DNA from: Halofilum ochraceum
Lineage (GTDB): Bacteria; Pseudomonadota; Gammaproteobacteria; XJ16; Halofilaceae
Length of the DNA stretch: 64,000 nt
Direction of reading: 5' to 3'
Assembly: GCF_001614315.2 (NCBI RefSeq)
Contig: NZ_LVEG02000001.1
Location: forward strand, 62,001-126,000
The notes beneath the pieces are model-generated. The model was given only the letters and a program-made list of their open reading frames with translations, did no database searches and was not told the DNA's origin. The position numbers were made by a program, and so were the translations under genes. Each line of letters starts with the position of its first letter. Positions within the stretch are counted from its first letter, which is position 1. Positions 34,217 through 43,486 of this stretch are shown here, one piece after another.

Positions 34217-36742
34217 TTACCGACGCAGTTGCCCGCTGGCGTGCACCAGCAGAGCGGGCCGCGTGCGGCCGAGGAGTTCGCGCAGGGTGCCGAGTTCGTA
34301 GCGCACGGTGCCTGTCTGCAGATCGGTCTGGTCGGCATGGCGCAGCGCCGCCGCCGCCTCCGCCATCGCCCGTACGCCAAGGTTGCCAGCGCTGCCATGC
34401 AGGGCGTGCGAATGGTAATGGATCCCTTCGAGATCACCCGCGGCCTCCGCCGTCTCGAGATTCTCGATCAGTTTCTCCGCGTCCTGGAGGAAGTTCTCGA
34501 TCAGATCGGACAGGAACGACGGGTCGCGTGCCATGCCGGCAAGCTGCTGCAGCGTCCGGTCGGATACGAGTTCCGCGGCATCCCCGGGGGCGGTCTCCGG
34601 GGCAGTCGACCGGGATTCGGGCGCAGATTCGGACCGGGCGGGGTGGTGCGTCTCGCCGTCGAGCAGCCGCTGCAGCAGCTGCGTAAGATCCCGTGCGCCC
34701 ACCGGTTTGGTCAGACAGGCGACTGCACCCGCGCTCTCGGCTTCCTGCCGGGCTTCGTTCGAGGTGTCGGCGGTCAGCAATACCATCGGTGTCACGGGAC
34801 CCGAGGTCGTCATGAAGCGCCAGGTCTTGATGACATCGATCCCGCTGCGGTGTGGCATGTGCATGTCGATCAGCGCCAGGTCGTACGTCGCCTCCTCGAG
34901 TGCGTCCAGGGCTTCCTCCCCATCGCTCACGATCCGTGCCTCGTGGCCGGCGCTCTCGAGAATCAGGCGGATGACTTCCTGGTTCGTGGCGTTATCGTCG
35001 GCGACCAGGATATGCGCGCGGGCCTGGCGTTGATCGGGCGCGCGGCGATGGCGGGCGAGTTCGATCACCCGGTCATCCGCGGGCAGCTCGGACTGCACCG
35101 CGTATAGCGCATTGAAGACCAGCGGCTTCTCGGTCGGCAGATCGAGTTGGGCGGAGAAACGAGTGTGGAGGTCGTCATTCCGCTCGTCGGCGGCGGTACG
35201 TCGCAGCAGGACCAGCCCGGCTCCATCACTGTGGGTGCGGGCCCGGGTTACGAAGCGATCGGCGTCACCGAGCTGCGCCTCATCGACAAACACCGCGCGC
35301 ACGTCGCCGCTGCCGGCCGCCAGCCGCCGCAGGCATTCCTCCATATCGTCGAGCGCACTGCATTCCAGACCCCAGGTATGGAACCAGTCGCCGAGGGTCT
35401 GCGCGAGGAGGCGGTCCCGGGTGAGTACGAAGACCCGGCCACCGCGCGCAAGCTGTTCGGACTGCGTGCCGGCATCGGCGATCTCGAAGGGCAGAGTGAC
35501 ACGGAAGGTCGTGCCGACGCCCGGGTCACTCTCGAGTTCGATTTCACCGCCCAGCAGTTCCGTGAGCTGTTTGGCGATCGTCGTGCCCAGTCCGGTCCCG
35601 CCGTATTCGCGCGTGATGGAGCCGTCCGCCTGCGTGAACAGCTCGAAAATCCGCGCACGGGCCTCCGCGGACATGCCGATACCGGTATCGGCGACCTCCA
35701 GCTGGACCCTCGCGGTCTTCGTGCTGCCGGCATCCACGCGCGCGACCCGGATATCGATGCGCCCGTTCTCGGTGAACTTCACGGCGTTGCTACCGAGATT
35801 GACGAGAATCTGGCGTACCCGCATCTCGTCTCCACGGACAAGGAACGGCATACGCGGATCGATATGGATGTCGAGTTCGAGCCCTTTGCGCTCGACCTCG
35901 TGGCGGAGCATATCGGCCGTATCCTTGACCAGCGCGTAGAGGTCGAAGTCCACCGGCTCGGGCTGGACCTTGCCGGCCTCGATCCGGGAGAGATCAAGCA
36001 CGTGCGACAGCAGATCCGTCAGGCCCCGCGCTGAACGCTGGAGCGTGTCCGTGAACCGCCGCTGCATGGGCGTGAGCGGTGTATCGGCGAGGAGGTCCGC
36101 CATGCCGATCACGCCGTTCATCGGTGTACGGATTTCATGGCTCATGTTCGCGAGAAACTGGCTCTTGGCGCGGTTCGCGGCCTCGGCTTCCGCGCGCGCC
36201 CGTGTGACGCGTGACAGCAGGCTGGAGAAGTAGGCGGGCAGCACGACCAGACCGACCATGAGTCCCCATCCGAGGATCTGGTTCGTCTGCCAGTAGGGGT
36301 TGCCGAGCACCACGACGGCGAAGCCGACGATCGACAGCGCCATCGACGTGTACAGATAGGGCTGGCCGAAGCGCAGGCCATTACCGATCGTCACCCAGAG
36401 GTAGACGATGTACAGCGGGCCCATGTGCTCGCCGAACAGCAGCATGACGAGCGAGGTCGCGCCGATGTCACCGACGTTGGCCAGCACCCTGCGGGCCACT
36501 GAGTGGCCTGGGCGCAGCATGATATCCGTAAGAAAGGCGAGCGATACCCCCAGAAACCCGAGGACGATCAGGATGGGCCCCGCGAGGGGCGTAAAACCGC
36601 CGTAATTCCAAAGCGAATAGACGACGAGGTAGGCGAGGATCACGGCCACGACGCCAAGGCGCACGACCGCCTGTTCCCGTTCCGTGTCTTCCGGGGCGTG
36701 ACGGCGTTTGAGCAGTCGCGATGGTTGTCCGAATGTGTCCAT
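34217..36742 (-). CDS. rpfC: RpfC-like hybrid sensor histidine kinase (DSF receptor)
   Basis: 841 residues. Five or six N-terminal membrane helices (about 27-175) include [13 protein letters not shown] and [17 protein letters not shown], both characteristic of RpfC sensors. A HisKA domain (phospho-His202 in [13 protein letters not shown]) and HATPase ([18 protein letters not shown]) are followed by a degenerate receiver-like stretch (about 430-555). A true receiver (Asp626, Lys679) and a C-terminal HPt domain (His779 in [12 protein letters not shown]) complete the chain. In Xanthomonas, RpfC senses DSF and signals to RpfG. Here the adjacent RpfF and an RpfG-like receiver protein are upstream on the same strand; the gap to the latter is 109 bases. 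Confidence 0.93.
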   Translation of the reverse strand: MDTFGQPSRLLKRRHAPEDTEREQAVVRLGVVAVILAYLVVYSLWNYGGFTPLAGPILIVLGFLGVSLAFLTDIMLRPGHSVARRVLANVGDIGATSLVMLLFGEHMGPLYIVYLWVTIGNGLRFGQPYLYTSMALSIVGFAVVVLGNPYWQTNQILGWGLMVGLVVLPAYFSSLLSRVTRARAEAEAANRAKSQFLANMSHEIRTPMNGVIGMADLLADTPLTPMQRRFTDTLQRSARGLTDLLSHVLDLSRIEAGKVQPEPVDFDLYALVKDTADMLRHEVERKGLELDIHIDPRMPFLVRGDEMRVRQILVNLGSNAVKFTENGRIDIRVARVDAGSTKTARVQLEVADTGIGMSAEARARIFELFTQADGSITREYGGTGLGTTIAKQLTELLGGEIELESDPGVGTTFRVTLPFEIADAGTQSEQLARGGRVFVLTRDRLLAQTLGDWFHTWGLECSALDDMEECLRRLAAGSGDVRAVFVDEAQLGDADRFVTRARTHSDGAGLVLLRRTAADERNDDLHTRFSAQLDLPTEKPLVFNALYAVQSELPADDRVIELARHRRAPDQRQARAHILVADDNATNQEVIRLILESAGHEARIVSDGEEALDALEEATYDLALIDMHMPHRSGIDVIKTWRFMTTSGPVTPMVLLTADTSNEARQEAESAGAVACLTKPVGARDLTQLLQRLLDGETHHPARSESAPESRSTAPETAPGDAAELVSDRTLQQLAGMARDPSFLSDLIENFLQDAEKLIENLETAEAAGDLEGIHYHSHALHGSAGNLGVRAMAEAAAALRHADQTDLQTGTVRYELGTLRELLGRTRPALLVHASGQLRR

Positions 36743-36851
36743 GCCGGGAACCGGAGGTCCTTATGACGGGGTTATCGAATCCGCAGCAAGACTCGTGCCG
36801 CGGAATATGCAAACGGGTCCGTCCGCAGCTCGATTGTACCGGGCGAGTGCC

Positions 36852-39176
36852 TCATTGTGTCCGCGGGCCGTCGCCGTGCCCGTGTGCGTGTGGGTGGCTT
36901 GCCCCGCCTGCGCCCCCGAGAAGCTCCCGCAGAAGCTCGGCGGGGAGTGGTTTGCTGAAGTGGAATCCCTGCCCGTAGCGGCAGCCCATCGCCTGCAGTA
37001 CATGATGCTGTTCCGCGGTCTCGATGCCCTCGGCGACCGCCCGCACGCGGAGATTCTCCGCCAGTTGGACGATACTGCGCACGATAGTGTGTTCCGACGG
37101 GTCGCTGGAGAGGCCAAGCACGAAGTCCTTGTCGATCTTCAGCGTCGTGATCGGGAGATGCTTGAGCCGGCTCAACGATGAATAACCGATTCCGAAATCG
37201 TCGAGCGCGATCCCCATGCCCCGGTCGTGCAACTCCCGGATGATGTGCTCGGTACGCGCCGGATCGGTCATCATCACGCTCTCGGTTACTTCCAGTTCGA
37301 AGCGCTCCGGTGTCGCGCCACAGGCTGCCATGATGTCCGCGAATTCGTTCGGCAGACGGGCGAGCAGCAACTGGTGGACGGAGAGATTGACGGACATATA
37401 CGGCGTCAGCCCCTCGTCCTCCCACGCCCGCGCCTGTCGGCACGCGGCCTCGAACACGAGGCGACCGAGGCGTTCCATCAGCCCGGTCTCTTCCGCGAGC
37501 GGGATGAACGCGTCGGGCGCGAGCAGGGAGCCGTCCTCCTGAGGCCAGCGGACCAGTGCTTCCACACCGACCGGCCTGGCCGATCCGAGTTCGACAATGG
37601 GCTGGTAATGGAGGACGAATCCGTCCTGATCGATGGCGCGGCGCAGGCGGGATTCCAGCGACAGTCGCCGGGTGTGGCGTTCGGTCAGCCCGCCCTGGTA
37701 GAACGCATGGGTACTGCCGCCGGCCTCCTTGGCCTGGCGCATGGCCGTGTCGGCCTGGCGGAGCGTGGCGGAAAGATCTTCGGCGGCGCCCACATCCATC
37801 CGGCTGATGCCGACGCTGGCGCCGAGATAGTATTCGTATCCGGCCAGCTCAATGGGGCGGCGCATCGTCTCGATAATACGCTGCGCGGTACGAGTCGCGC
37901 GCGCCTCGAGGGCATCGGTGCCGTCCTGTTCTCCGTCACCGCCGAGTTCCTGGATCAGGAGAATGAATTCGTCCCCGGCCTGGCGGGCGAGCAGGTCGCT
38001 TGACCGCACCACGGTCTGCAGCCGTTGCACGGCCTGGCGCAGGAGCTGGTCCCCGGCCTCGTGTCCGGTCGTGTTGTTGACGACCTTGAACCGGTCCAGG
38101 TTGATGACCATCACGGCCACGGCGGGCGTCGCGGTCTCGCACTCGTTGAGTTCCCGCATCCGCTGGAGCAGCCGGTTGCGGTTCGGCAGACCGGTGAGCC
38201 GATCAAAATGCGTCAGGTAACGGCACTCGCGTTCCGCCCGGTCACGGGCGCGCTGCGTGCGTCGCGCGGCCAGGCCGTAGCCCAGATTGTTGGCCGTGCG
38301 CTGAAGCAGTTCCGTTTCGTCCTGATCGAACGCATCGGGATCGCGTGCCGCCACGGCCAGGACGCCGTCGACGAGTCCCTCGATATGGATCGGCAGCAGG
38401 CTGGCGGAGCCGAAGCCGGCTGCGTGCAGATGGTGTGCCCACCGAGCCGCGTCGCCCTCCGCGCTCGCCGGCTCGTTCAACACTTGCGCAAGGCCGCCTG
38501 CGCGCACGCCCGCAGCGAGTGGCGCGAACTCGGGGCCGGACAGGGCGATGGGATCGCCGTGGGTTCCGACTGGCACGCAGGCCGCCTCGTGGAGGTGTTC
38601 ACTGTCATCCCAGAGGCCGACCCGGACCAACGGGTACCCCGCGTGTTCGGCAATGATCCGGCACATGCCCTGGAGCAGCTCGGGCTCCGACTGCGTGCCC
38701 ACGAGCAATTCATTGCCGGCACTCAACATCCGTAACGCGCGGCCGGTACGACGGCGGGCCTCGGCAAGATTCTCCGCGTGCCGGGCAATCGTGAGCTGTT
38801 GCCGTCTCAGCGTGAGGAGGTTACGGCATCGTGCCTGACATTCCTGGAGATCGAGGGGTTTTGTCAGGAAATCGGTGGCGCCGGCCTCGAGGGCGCGGTA
38901 TCGCAGATCGGCGTCATCGACGATCGTGATCACGATGATCGGGATGCCCGTGCAGGCGGGTATTCCTTTCAGCGCATCGAGAAAGGCGAGACCGTCGATA
39001 TCGGGCATGCGGTAATCGACGAGGATCAGGTCGGGCTGGTTGTCCCGCAGCCACGTGAGTGCCTCCTGCGCATGACAGAAGGCGTGCACCGCGAGGTCGT
39101 CCGCGAGATTGCGGATCATCCGGTCAAGTATATGGCGGTCCGTCGCCTGATCGTCGATGATTACGACGTTCGGCAT
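36852..39176 (-). CDS. RpfG-like receiver fused to GAF-GGDEF-EAL (DSF output, non-HD-GYP)
   Basis: 774 residues. A receiver domain (about 1-125; Asp54 in LILVDYRMPDIDG, Lys106 in DFLTKPLD) begins PNVVIIDDQ and resembles the RpfG receiver, but the output is not HD-GYP. A GAF domain (about 150-300) is followed by GGDEF (about 310-490) with AGDEF at 400-404 and an I-site RSSD five residues before it. The EAL domain (about 500-750) keeps VEALVRW, DDFGIGYSSL and EGIETAEQ. The tail is His-rich (HPHAHGHGDG). Both activities are possible. Its place between rpfF and rpfC suggests it is the response regulator that converts the DSF signal into a c-di-GMP change. Confidence 0.92.
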   Translation of the reverse strand: MPNVVIIDDQATDRHILDRMIRNLADDLAVHAFCHAQEALTWLRDNQPDLILVDYRMPDIDGLAFLDALKGIPACTGIPIIVITIVDDADLRYRALEAGATDFLTKPLDLQECQARCRNLLTLRRQQLTIARHAENLAEARRRTGRALRMLSAGNELLVGTQSEPELLQGMCRIIAEHAGYPLVRVGLWDDSEHLHEAACVPVGTHGDPIALSGPEFAPLAAGVRAGGLAQVLNEPASAEGDAARWAHHLHAAGFGSASLLPIHIEGLVDGVLAVAARDPDAFDQDETELLQRTANNLGYGLAARRTQRARDRAERECRYLTHFDRLTGLPNRNRLLQRMRELNECETATPAVAVMVINLDRFKVVNNTTGHEAGDQLLRQAVQRLQTVVRSSDLLARQAGDEFILLIQELGGDGEQDGTDALEARATRTAQRIIETMRRPIELAGYEYYLGASVGISRMDVGAAEDLSATLRQADTAMRQAKEAGGSTHAFYQGGLTERHTRRLSLESRLRRAIDQDGFVLHYQPIVELGSARPVGVEALVRWPQEDGSLLAPDAFIPLAEETGLMERLGRLVFEAACRQARAWEDEGLTPYMSVNLSVHQLLLARLPNEFADIMAACGATPERFELEVTESVMMTDPARTEHIIRELHDRGMGIALDDFGIGYSSLSRLKHLPITTLKIDKDFVLGLSSDPSEHTIVRSIVQLAENLRVRAVAEGIETAEQHHVLQAMGCRYGQGFHFSKPLPAELLRELLGGAGGASHPHAHGHGDGPRTQ

Positions 39177-39310
39177 GCGACATGCACCCGTACGCGCCGG
39201 CAACAATGCGGGTGCCGGGAACCCGATGATGCGCGCGCAGCCGCCGCATCAGTGAAAGCCTACTCCTTCCACCAGGGCGACGACAAAGTGTGTTGGGGCC
39301 AGTCCTTCGG

Positions 39311-39352
39311 CGGGACCGGCCGGCCCATCACCGATCGGCACGGCCGGTCCCG
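39311..39352 (-). terminator. inverted repeat after rpfF, likely terminator or attenuator
   Basis: A perfect 12-bp inverted repeat (CGGGACCGGCCG / CGGCCGGTCCCG) with an 18-base loop lies eight bases after the rpfF stop. There is no T tract. It suggests that synthase expression is at least partly separated from the response regulator and kinase genes downstream. Confidence 0.55.
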
Positions 39353-39359
39353 CGACCGG

Positions 39360-40247
39360 TCAATTGGCCTGCCGTACTCCCTCGCCGATCCGGCGATCCT
39401 GAGCGCGCACGAGTCGCTCCATGGTTCGGATGTTGCGCTCATCGAGGCGCAGCGCCGAGTCGACCCACAGTTCCGTGATGTCCCGGAGTTCCTCGAACGG
39501 CACGCGCGTGTGCGTTTCGCGGATCCGGTTCATCAGTCCGTGGACGTGATGATGCTTGTCCGCGTCCCGCATGTACGCGCGGAGCGTCTCCTGGCCCTGA
39601 CCGGACTCCGCCAGCACATCCACCACGCCCATTTCGTACAGATCCTCCGCTTCATAAAGCGTGCCGCTGAGAATCAGGCGCTCCGCGAGCGATGGCGCGA
39701 TCTTTCGCGAGAGGAAACTGTAGGCACCCATCCCCGGGAACAGATTGAACAGCACCTCGGGGAAGCCCATCTGCGTACCGCGTTCCGCGATCAGCACGTT
39801 CGCGGCCAGTGCGGCCTCGAAACCACCGCCCTGGGCGCGCCCCTGCACCAGGGCGATCGAGGTCACGGGGGCACCAAAGCCGCAGGAGAATGAATGCGTG
39901 GCATGAATACATGCAAGTGCGTATTCCATGAGGCCATCTCTGTCACCGGCCCGAATCAGTTCGACGAAGCGATTCAGGTCCCCGCCGAAGTTGAAGATGT
40001 CCGGCATGGCGGACGTCAGCACGGCGTAGCGAATCGCGGATTGATCGGTCTCCGGAACCTCTCGATTGCCGAGTTCAGCGACGGATGCACGCCACTGATC
40101 GATATCCGCCAGCAGCCCGGGTGTGAAGCTGGGCCGTGGGGTGGGATGCATCGCGAGAATCGATGCCCCGGTTTCGGGGTCCACATGGATCGTGGCCTGA
40201 TCGGTGGACGGATGCTCGGTGGTCGGGAAGTTGACGAGATTATCCAT
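39360..40247 (-). CDS. rpfF: RpfF-like DSF synthase (enoyl-CoA hydratase/thioesterase fold)
   Basis: 295 residues of the crotonase fold. The two catalytic glutamates expected for RpfF are present at the correct 20-residue spacing: Glu144 in GGFEAAL and Glu164 in MGFPEVLFNLFPGMGAYS. RpfF converts 3-hydroxyacyl-ACP to the cis-2-unsaturated fatty acid DSF and releases it. Its length matches the family (about 290). ATG at 40247 has GGGAG seven bases upstream. The downstream RpfG-like and RpfC genes support the DSF assignment over a degradative crotonase. Confidence 0.94.
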   Translation of the reverse strand: MDNLVNFPTTEHPSTDQATIHVDPETGASILAMHPTPRPSFTPGLLADIDQWRASVAELGNREVPETDQSAIRYAVLTSAMPDIFNFGGDLNRFVELIRAGDRDGLMEYALACIHATHSFSCGFGAPVTSIALVQGRAQGGGFEAALAANVLIAERGTQMGFPEVLFNLFPGMGAYSFLSRKIAPSLAERLILSGTLYEAEDLYEMGVVDVLAESGQGQETLRAYMRDADKHHHVHGLMNRIRETHTRVPFEELRDITELWVDSALRLDERNIRTMERLVRAQDRRIGEGVRQAN

Positions 40248-40700
40248 GGTGAAGCTCCCATACGGGTTGTTGTTGGATGGACGGGCGAACGGCAGCCAGG
40301 TGCCGCGCCGTCCCGAGTGACGGACGGTGGACCGGAAAGGTCGAGGTAGTGGGTGAGATACGGTCACCATCGGCCCGGCACCGGAGGAGATGCCGGGTTC
40401 GGCACAGCAATGCCCAGCGTGTGGGCTGAAGCGGGTCATCAATGCCGGGTCCGGTCGGGGCAATCATCAGCCCCCCTTTGTTCGCGCGGTGCCGCAGGGC
40501 GTCGGCCGACTCGACCGACCGGCTCAGGCCGGACGGCGAGTCATAACGCTCACCGCCAAGCATAACCCAGGCGCCGCTGATGGCCTAAACCCGAATCCGC
40601 GTCATGACGCGCGGCTGTCGGTGCGCGCCAACACGACCACTGGACCCGGGAAGTGAACGGGGTTTTATACTATCGGCCGGTATCCACGATCGGAGGTGTC
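40248..40700. other. 453-base divergent intergenic region upstream of rpfF
   Basis: No plausible gene on either strand: short open frames here lack ribosome sites and family features. It must carry promoters for rpfF (minus) and the reductase-like gene (plus). I see no clear repeat, terminator or riboswitch-like fold. Confidence 0.5.
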
Positions 40701-41372
40701 ATGCGGCGATGCAGTCGTAAACGATTGAGGATCGAGGTATTCGCGTTCGTCCTCATGCTGGGCCTGGCGGGCTCGAACGCGCCCGTCTCCGCCGACGCGG
40801 ACGAAGGCAGCGAGGCGAAGACCATCGCCATGATCGGCGCCGGCGACATGGGGCAAGCGCTCGGGAATCTCTGGGCGGCGGCCGGCTATCACATGATCTT
40901 CGCGACCCGGAATCCGGATGAACTCGGTGACGTGATTGAAGCAGCGGGGCATGGCGCTGAAGCCGCATCGGTCGGTGAAGCCGTCGAGCGTGCCGATATC
41001 ATCACTCTGGCTGTCCCCTATAAGGCGGAACCGTCGATCGCTGAAAAATACGGCGATGCCATGAAAGGCAAGGTGCTCGTAAACGTCGACAACGCCCTCG
41101 AGTACCGTGATGGGGATATCGCGGAAAAGGCCGAGGCCGTCGGCGAGGCCATCTATTCCGCGCGTCTCTTTGAAGGCACGCGCTTTATACGGGCATTCAA
41201 TCTCAAGGCCGCTTGCAGCTTCCCCGAGCCCGATGAGGTGGAGTCCGCGGATTTTGAAATGCCATGGACGACCAACGACGCGTCCGTGCGGCCGATTGCC
41301 GAGGAGTTGATCCGTGCCACGGGTGGAACCCCGGTATACGAGGGTGGCCTCGAGAATGCGCGCGAGTATTGA
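40701..41372 (+). CDS. exported NADP-dependent oxidoreductase (F420:NADP reductase-like fold)
   Basis: 223 residues. A Sec-type signal peptide (Arg/Lys-rich start, then FAFVLMLGLAGS, cut near PVSADADE) precedes a Rossmann domain (IAMIGAGDMGQALG; ATRNPDE). The motif suits an NADP-binding F420-dependent reductase-like protein (NPDELGDVIEAA, LAVPYKAEP, LVNVDNALEY). GGAGG lies at good spacing before the ATG. Export of such a fold is unusual, because NADP(H) is not normally free outside the cytoplasm. The partner and substrate are unknown. Confidence 0.75.
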   Translation: MRRCSRKRLRIEVFAFVLMLGLAGSNAPVSADADEGSEAKTIAMIGAGDMGQALGNLWAAAGYHMIFATRNPDELGDVIEAAGHGAEAASVGEAVERADIITLAVPYKAEPSIAEKYGDAMKGKVLVNVDNALEYRDGDIAEKAEAVGEAIYSARLFEGTRFIRAFNLKAACSFPEPDEVESADFEMPWTTNDASVRPIAEELIRATGGTPVYEGGLENAREY

Positions 41373-41518
41373 AGCATTGCGCAAAGGCGATCGATCCGGA
41401 TCGCTTCGGTGATGCGTCTCTGAACCGTCGGGGCTGTTGCAGAGCACCGCACGGGCCGATCGCGGATTCGGCATATCGTATCGCTTATGTAATAGTGTGA
41501 CTCCATCGATCAGCAGAG

Positions 41519-42178
41519 ATGGGAGCGATAGTCGTGAATCCGGACGATACATCGAATCACTCGGGGCTCCGCGATCTTCCGCGGGATAGTGAGGTTGTCG
41601 CCGAGTACTACGACAACTGGGCGGAGGACTACGATCGGACGCTCGGCCAATGGCAGTATGAGGCGCCGGAACAGGTGGCCGCTCGTCTTCGTCGTGAACT
41701 GGCGCCGGAGGCGGTGATTCTCGACGCGGGCTGTGGTACGGGCCTGAGCGGAAAGGCGCTGGCAGCGGCTGGGTTTGCCACGATCGATGGCATGGATGTG
41801 TCGGCACGTTCGCTTGAGCTTGCGCGCGAACATGGCGTGTACCGAGATCTGGCGCATGTCGACATGCAGCGGCTGCCGTTGCCTTATGCCGACGATGTCT
41901 ATGACGGGCTCGTGTGCGTCGGCGTTATGACCTATTTACCGGACAGCGCCGACGTTCTGCGCGAGTTCGCGCGGGTGTTGAAGCCAGGCGGCTGTATCGT
42001 ACTGACTCAGCGCGACCATTTATTCGAAGAGCGGCGGTTCGGAGAGACGCTTGCCGCTCTGGAGAAGGAGGGTGTGCTGAGCGGATCGACAATATCGGAC
42101 CCCATGCCCTACCTCCCGGAGAACGAAGAGTTCGGTGATGAGGTCCAGATCCACTATGTCACGTGCTGGAGTGCATAG
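41519..42178 (+). CDS. SAM-dependent methyltransferase (Williams-Beuren-like)
   Basis: 219 residues. An N-terminal VAEYYDNWAEDYDRTL, SAM loop ILDAGCGTGLSGKAL and VLKPGGCIVLTQRD mark a class I methyltransferase of the WBSCR27-like type. A GTG five codons in (41534) has a better ribosome site (GGGAG) than the ATG and may be the true start. The substrate is unknown. It is followed on the same strand by VOC, SDR and amino-acid enzyme genes. Confidence 0.8.
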   Translation: MGAIVVNPDDTSNHSGLRDLPRDSEVVAEYYDNWAEDYDRTLGQWQYEAPEQVAARLRRELAPEAVILDAGCGTGLSGKALAAAGFATIDGMDVSARSLELAREHGVYRDLAHVDMQRLPLPYADDVYDGLVCVGVMTYLPDSADVLREFARVLKPGGCIVLTQRDHLFEERRFGETLAALEKEGVLSGSTISDPMPYLPENEEFGDEVQIHYVTCWSA

Positions 42179-42269
42179 AAGCTCGAACACCGAGGAAATC
42201 GCCGTTACCGCACGGGGCTGGCAATCTGTCAACGTGGACCGCGTTTCCGCCTGAACCGGAGCGGGACGG

Positions 42270-42626
42270 ATGAGCGGCATCGAGATCGAAGGCATCAGTG
42301 CCGTTACGCTGTTCACGAGGGACATGGACCGGGCCGTGCATTTCTACCGCACGCTCGGCTTCGTGCTGCGTTACGGCGGCGAAACCTCGGACTTCACGAG
42401 TTTCCACGCCGGATCGGGGTATCTGAATCTGGCACCGGGCGATCCGCCAGCCGGATTGTGGGGGCGTGTAATCGTGTACGTCTCTGATGTGGATGCCATG
42501 TATCGGCGTGTCCAGACGGCCGGTATAACCCCCGAGACCGAGCCCGCCGACGCCCCCTGGGGCGAACGCTATTTCCATGTACGCGATCCCGACGGTCACG
42601 AGTTGAGTTTTGCGCAGCCACTGTAA
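42270..42626 (+). CDS. VOC superfamily (glyoxalase/dioxygenase-like) protein
   Basis: 118 residues, a single VOC module: AVTLFTRDMDRAVHFYRTLGF at the start and a C-terminal YFHVRDPDGHELSFA with the typical metal-ligand block. The metal ligand set is incomplete to the eye, so lactoylglutathione lyase or another role is undecided. A short hairpin follows the stop. Confidence 0.85.
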   Translation: MSGIEIEGISAVTLFTRDMDRAVHFYRTLGFVLRYGGETSDFTSFHAGSGYLNLAPGDPPAGLWGRVIVYVSDVDAMYRRVQTAGITPETEPADAPWGERYFHVRDPDGHELSFAQPL

Positions 42627-42633
42627 TTACGGG

Positions 42634-42652
42634 AGCGGCCGGACGGGCCGCT
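42634..42652 (+). terminator. hairpin after VOC gene
   Basis: A 7-bp stem (AGCGGCC and its complement) with a five-base loop lies eight bases after the VOC stop. There is no T tract, so this is a modest terminator candidate. Confidence 0.4.
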
Positions 42653-42782
42653 GATCCCCCGGGATGCCGGGACGAGGCGATCTCGATCCGGTTATGCATG
42701 GCCCGGAAACGCCACAACTTCCCCATGTCATAAACGATCCGTTAGAGTGAATGAAACGTGGCGAATCGCGTGGAGTTCCGTA

Positions 42783-43430
42783 ATGCACATCCTCGTCGCC
42801 GGCGCCCACGGGCAGATCGCGATGCACCTGCACCCGATACTCATGGAGCGCGGACATAACGTAACGGGGTTGATCCGCAACCCTGACCATGCCGAGGGCC
42901 TGCGCGCAATCGGCGTCGAGCCTTTGATCTGCGATCTCGAATCCGAGCATGAGATCGCGGGCATGGTCGGAAGCCCTGATGCCATCGTGTTCACGGCCGG
43001 CGCGGGCCCCGGTAGTGGCGCCGAGCGCAAACGCACGCTTGATCGCGACGGCGCGATGAAGATCATCGAGGCAGCGCGTGCCAACGGCATTCACCGCTAC
43101 ATCATGGTCAGTGCGATGAAAGCCGAACAACCGCGCGGTAACGAAGTGTTCCAGTATTACCTGCAGATGAAGGCCGAAGCCGATGCGGCACTGCGGGCAA
43201 GCCCGCTTGAATGGACCATCGTGCGCCCGGGCCGACTCACCGATGACCCCGGTACCGGAATGGTCCTCGCGGCCCACGACCTGAATCGCGCCGACATCCC
43301 GCGCGCGGATGTGGCGGGCGTGCTGGCGGCACTGATCGAGATGCCGGAAACGAGCGGATTGCAGTTCGATGTCGTTGCGGGAGGCGATCCGATCCAGGAG
43401 GCACTCGCGGCTGCGGTCCGCGAGGCCTGA
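42783..43430 (+). CDS. NAD(P)-binding atypical SDR (NmrA/YwnB-like)
   Basis: 215 residues. Nucleotide loop HILVAGAHGQIAMHL, a FTAGAGPGSG block, and YIMVSAMKA with a YYLQMKAEAD helix mark an atypical short-chain dehydrogenase of the NAD(P)H-binding group. ATG at 42783 has GGAG eight bases upstream. The catalytic Tyr-x3-Lys is replaced by the YxxxMK-type pattern of this group. Substrate unknown. Confidence 0.85.
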   Translation: MHILVAGAHGQIAMHLHPILMERGHNVTGLIRNPDHAEGLRAIGVEPLICDLESEHEIAGMVGSPDAIVFTAGAGPGSGAERKRTLDRDGAMKIIEAARANGIHRYIMVSAMKAEQPRGNEVFQYYLQMKAEADAALRASPLEWTIVRPGRLTDDPGTGMVLAAHDLNRADIPRADVAGVLAALIEMPETSGLQFDVVAGGDPIQEALAAAVREA

Positions 43431-43486
43431 ATTCGATCGACTCCCTGCTATATTCAGGGGAGTCTCGGGCCACTCGGGAGCAAGCG

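Noticed and set aside
40353-40656. Short plus-strand frames in the region upstream of rpfF
   Set aside because: They start without ribosome sites, overlap one another in different frames and have no family features.
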